This document shows, in pieces, positions 61,527 through 64,000 of a stretch of DNA of 64,000 nt. Positions within the stretch are counted from its first letter, which is position 1. Each line of letters begins with the position of its first letter. The translations under genes and the position numbers were made by a program. The notes beneath the pieces were generated by a model. The model was given only the letters and a program-made list of their open reading frames with translations, was not told the origin of the DNA and did not search any database. Location of the stretch: the NCBI RefSeq assembly GCF_000429565.1, contig NZ_AUCC01000005.1:1-64000 (forward strand), read 5' to 3'. This DNA comes from Arsenophonus nasoniae DSM 15247. Its GTDB lineage: Bacteria > Pseudomonadota > Gammaproteobacteria > Enterobacterales > Enterobacteriaceae.

Positions 61527-62705
61527 ATGCAATTGGGTAGAACACTCTTGGTGGGTTTATTGGCAGTGACATTATTAATGGGATGCTCAACGGAAAAAGA
61601 TTCCATAGTGATGTCTCCTCTACCTGAGGTTGACAATCAATTTAGACCTTCTATCACTTGGCACCGCTCGATAGGCGATGGTAGTGGAAAATATTATTCT
61701 CAACTTTCGCCGGCTTACGATGATTCTGTTGTTTATGCAGCAGATCGTAAAGGAACGGTCAAAGCAATGGATGCTGATTCAGGTGAGATATTATGGTCAA
61801 TTGATTTATCACAACAAGTTGGTTTTTTCACCGCTAATTTGCCGGCATTACTTTCCAGCGGACTAACGGTTTCAGGGGATAAGCTTTATATAGGAACAGA
61901 GACCGGCAAAGTTATTGCACTGAATAAAGCTGATGGGGAAATGGCATGGGAAACGGATGTTGCCGGAGAAGCGCTTTCGCAGCCAGTAGTTAGTGATGGT
62001 TTGGTATTGATCCATACCAGTAATGGTGTGTTACAAGCATTAGATGCGCACACAGGACAGAGTAAATGGAGTATTAATTTAGACACTTCAACATTATCAG
62101 TCAGAGGAAAGTCAGCGCCTGCTACTGCTTATGGCGTCGCGATTGTAGGTAGTGATGGTGGTCGTATTAGTGCTGTAATGCTTGCTCAAGGACAGATTGC
62201 TTGGCAACAATATATTTCTCAGATCCGTGGTGCAACTGAAATTGATCGTTTACACGATATCAATATGACGCCAGTTATTGATATCAATTCAGGCGCTATT
62301 TTTGCTATTGCCTACAATGGTGATTTAGTGGCTATGGATATGCGTTCTAGCCAAATTATCTGGAAGCGTGATCTAGGATCGGTGAATGATATTATTGTTG
62401 CCAATGATATAATCTACTTGGTTGATCAAAATGATCGCGTGTTAGCAATTCGTAAAAGTGATGGTGTCACTGTATGGGCGCAAGATGCATTATTACATCG
62501 TAATTTAACCGCACCAGCTATTTATGATGGTTATTTAGTGGTTGGCGATGGCGAAGGTTATCTTCATTGGCTAGATACCCAAGATGGTCAATTTGTGGCA
62601 CAAAATAAAGTTGATAGTTCGGGGTTACGCAGCCGTCCGGTTATTGCCGGTGATAAATTGCTTATTCAGGCAAAAGATGGAACCATATATCTGATTGAAC
62701 GTTAA
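61527..62705 (+). CDS. bamB: Outer membrane assembly lipoprotein BamB
   Basis: BamB (YfgL) is the beta-propeller lipoprotein of the BAM complex. The signal peptide ends in the lipobox LLMGC (cysteine near residue 20), and PQQ-like repeats fill the rest (for example VYAADRKGTVKAMDADSGEILW and LYIGTETGKVIALNKADGEMAW). The 392 residues match E. coli. It shares the BAM complex with BamE at 4.8-5.1 kb. Confidence 0.96.
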   Translation: MQLGRTLLVGLLAVTLLMGCSTEKDSIVMSPLPEVDNQFRPSITWHRSIGDGSGKYYSQLSPAYDDSVVYAADRKGTVKAMDADSGEILWSIDLSQQVGFFTANLPALLSSGLTVSGDKLYIGTETGKVIALNKADGEMAWETDVAGEALSQPVVSDGLVLIHTSNGVLQALDAHTGQSKWSINLDTSTLSVRGKSAPATAYGVAIVGSDGGRISAVMLAQGQIAWQQYISQIRGATEIDRLHDINMTPVIDINSGAIFAIAYNGDLVAMDMRSSQIIWKRDLGSVNDIIVANDIIYLVDQNDRVLAIRKSDGVTVWAQDALLHRNLTAPAIYDGYLVVGDGEGYLHWLDTQDGQFVAQNKVDSSGLRSRPVIAGDKLLIQAKDGTIYLIER

Positions 62706-62737
62706 TTTCCTGACATTTTGTTATTTTCCAGATAGAA

Positions 62738-62777
62738 TTAACGGCTGCTAATTTTCGCGGCCGTTTTATTTTTTTAG
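62738..62777 (+). terminator. Rho-independent terminator of the hisS-yfgM-bamB genes
   Basis: AACGGC (62740-62745) pairs with GCCGTT (62760-62765), followed by TTATTTTTTT. It closes the transcript before der. Confidence 0.8.
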
Positions 62778-62833
62778 TATTCTGAAGATTGAAATCAGAA
62801 TACCGATTTTAATTTTTATGGGGCATCTTAAAA

Positions 62834-64000
62834 ATGATACCTGTCATTGCGCTGGTAGGGCGTCCAAATGTAGGAAAATCTACCTTATTTAACCGATTAA
62901 CTCGCACTAGGGATGCACTGGTTGCTGATTTTCCGGGTCTAACGCGTGACCGAAAATACGGTAAAGCAGAGTTTGCAGGGCAGGAATTCATTATTATCGA
63001 TACCGGCGGTATCGATGGTTCAGAAGAGGGAATAGAAAACCATATGGCTTCCCAATCCTTACTGGCGATTGAAGAAGCTGATATTGTTTTTTTTATGGTT
63101 GATGTGCGCTCAGGCTTGATGCCGGCAGATCATGCGATTGCTAAACATTTGCGCAGTCGCAAGAAGGAGACTTACCTGCTAGCAAATAAAACCGATGGTT
63201 TGGATATTGATACGGTATTAGGTGATTTTTATGCACTTGGTATGCGAGATATTTATCCGATTGCCGCATCCCATGGCCGTGGTGTTACTCAACTGATTGA
63301 AAAAGTGGTTGCTCCCTATTCTCCGCAAACATTAGCCAATGATATGGAATTATCGGAAGAGGAGGCCAATGCGGCTTATTGGCTGGCTCAGGAAGAGAAA
63401 GTAGCGCTTGAAAGTAGTGAAGAAGAAGCCTTTGATCCGCGGTCACTACCCATTAAATTAGCGATTGTTGGTCGGCCAAATGTGGGTAAATCGACATTAA
63501 CTAACCGTATTTTGGGCGAGGAACGGGTCGTTGTTTACGATCTGCCTGGTACTACCCGTGACAGCATTTATATTCCGATGGAACGGGATGGATGTGAATA
63601 TGTACTGATTGATACCGCTGGTGTTCGTAAACGGGGAAAAATAACTGAAACCGTCGAAAAATTCTCGGTGATCAAAACATTACAATCAATTGAAGATGCT
63701 AATGTTGTTTTACTTGTTATTGATGCTCGGCAAGGAATTTCTGATCAAGACTTATCATTACTCGGTTTTATTTTGAATGCGGGACGTTCTCTGGTGATTG
63801 CAGTCAATAAGTGGGATGGTATGTCACAGGAAGATCGACAATCAGTAAAAGATATGCTGGATTTACGATTAGGTTTTATTGATTTTGCTAAAGTTCATTT
63901 TATTTCAGCGTTGCATGGTAGTGGTGTGGGTAATCTATTTGAGTCTATTCAAGAAGCTTATGAATCGGCAACACGGCGAGTGGGTACAGCATTATTAACG
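62834..64000 (+). CDS. der: Double GTPase Der (EngA), 3' end outside window
   Basis: Der is an essential GTPase with two G domains that help build the 50S ribosomal subunit. The first domain has [25 protein letters not shown] near residue 5 and DTGGIDG; the second begins near residue 215 with [25 protein letters not shown] and [10 protein letters not shown]. The first 389 codons are in the window; the C-terminal KH-like domain (to about residue 490) lies beyond it. Confidence 0.95.
   Translation, partial: MIPVIALVGRPNVGKSTLFNRLTRTRDALVADFPGLTRDRKYGKAEFAGQEFIIIDTGGIDGSEEGIENHMASQSLLAIEEADIVFFMVDVRSGLMPADHAIAKHLRSRKKETYLLANKTDGLDIDTVLGDFYALGMRDIYPIAASHGRGVTQLIEKVVAPYSPQTLANDMELSEEEANAAYWLAQEEKVALESSEEEAFDPRSLPIKLAIVGRPNVGKSTLTNRILGEERVVVYDLPGTTRDSIYIPMERDGCEYVLIDTAGVRKRGKITETVEKFSVIKTLQSIEDANVVLLVIDARQGISDQDLSLLGFILNAGRSLVIAVNKWDGMSQEDRQSVKDMLDLRLGFIDFAKVHFISALHGSGVGNLFESIQEAYESATRRVGTALLT

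Overview
The window is an AT-rich chromosome segment of a gammaproteobacterium of the order Enterobacterales. Protein sequences and gene order (smpB-ssrA, bamE-recN-nadK-grpE, rpoE-rseABC-lepAB-rnc-era-recO-pdxJ-acpS, purL-glmY-glrK-qseG-glrR, suhB-trmJ-isc-hsc-fdx, ndk-rlmN-rodZ-ispG-hisS-yfgM-bamB-der) follow the E. coli 56-58 min region. The low G+C content, full-length glutamine-dependent NadE, and several lost or shortened genes suggest Morganellaceae and most likely an Arsenophonus-like insect symbiont. The genus is inferred by eye, without a database search.

Layout. (1) 1-2800: an accessory, phage-derived island next to ssrA. It has O-antigen glucosylation genes gtrB (cut by the window edge) and gtrA, a BRO-type antirepressor with a C4-like antisense RNA leader, a lone tRNA-Lys(CTT), and coding remnants. 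(2) 2900-9350: tmRNA and its partner SmpB, RatA/RatB, BamE, RecN under two LexA boxes, NadK, GrpE under a sigma-32 promoter, and Ung. (3) 9500-23200: FNR-controlled grcA, srmB, nadB, the sigma-E regulon core with a sigma-E autoregulatory promoter and an overlapping upstream ORF, then lepA-lepB, an RNase III target hairpin, rnc-era-recO, pdxJ-acpS and yfhL. (4) 23200-27130: a lineage-variable segment with two adjacent phosphoethanolamine transferases of the sulfatase superfamily, one OpgE-like. (5) 27300-44080: tadA, mltF, purL with a PurR box, the GlrR-controlled sRNA GlmY, glrK-qseG-glrR-nadE-glnB, an hmp gene broken by one base in a T8 run but retaining a perfect NsrR box, glyA, and an HcaT-like transporter. 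(6) 44100-64000: a Fur-box-preceded small secreted protein of unknown function, suhB, trmJ, the complete iscRSUA-hscBA-fdx-iscX iron-sulfur operon with two IscR sites, pepB, an SseB C-terminal-domain protein, ndk, rlmN, a short PilW-like lipoprotein, rodZ, ispG, hisS, yfgM, bamB and the start of der.

The genes work together in several clear circuits: envelope stress (RpoE/RseABC, BamB, BamE), amino-sugar and envelope control (GlrK/QseG/GlrR driving GlmY), iron-sulfur biogenesis (Isc) serving YfhL, RlmN and IspG, and trans-translation (SmpB/tmRNA). The most unusual parts are the antirepressor leader with its C4-like RNA, the odd tRNA-Lys, the hmp frameshift, and the Fur-controlled secreted orphan. 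No CRISPR array, insertion sequence or complete new defence system was seen.
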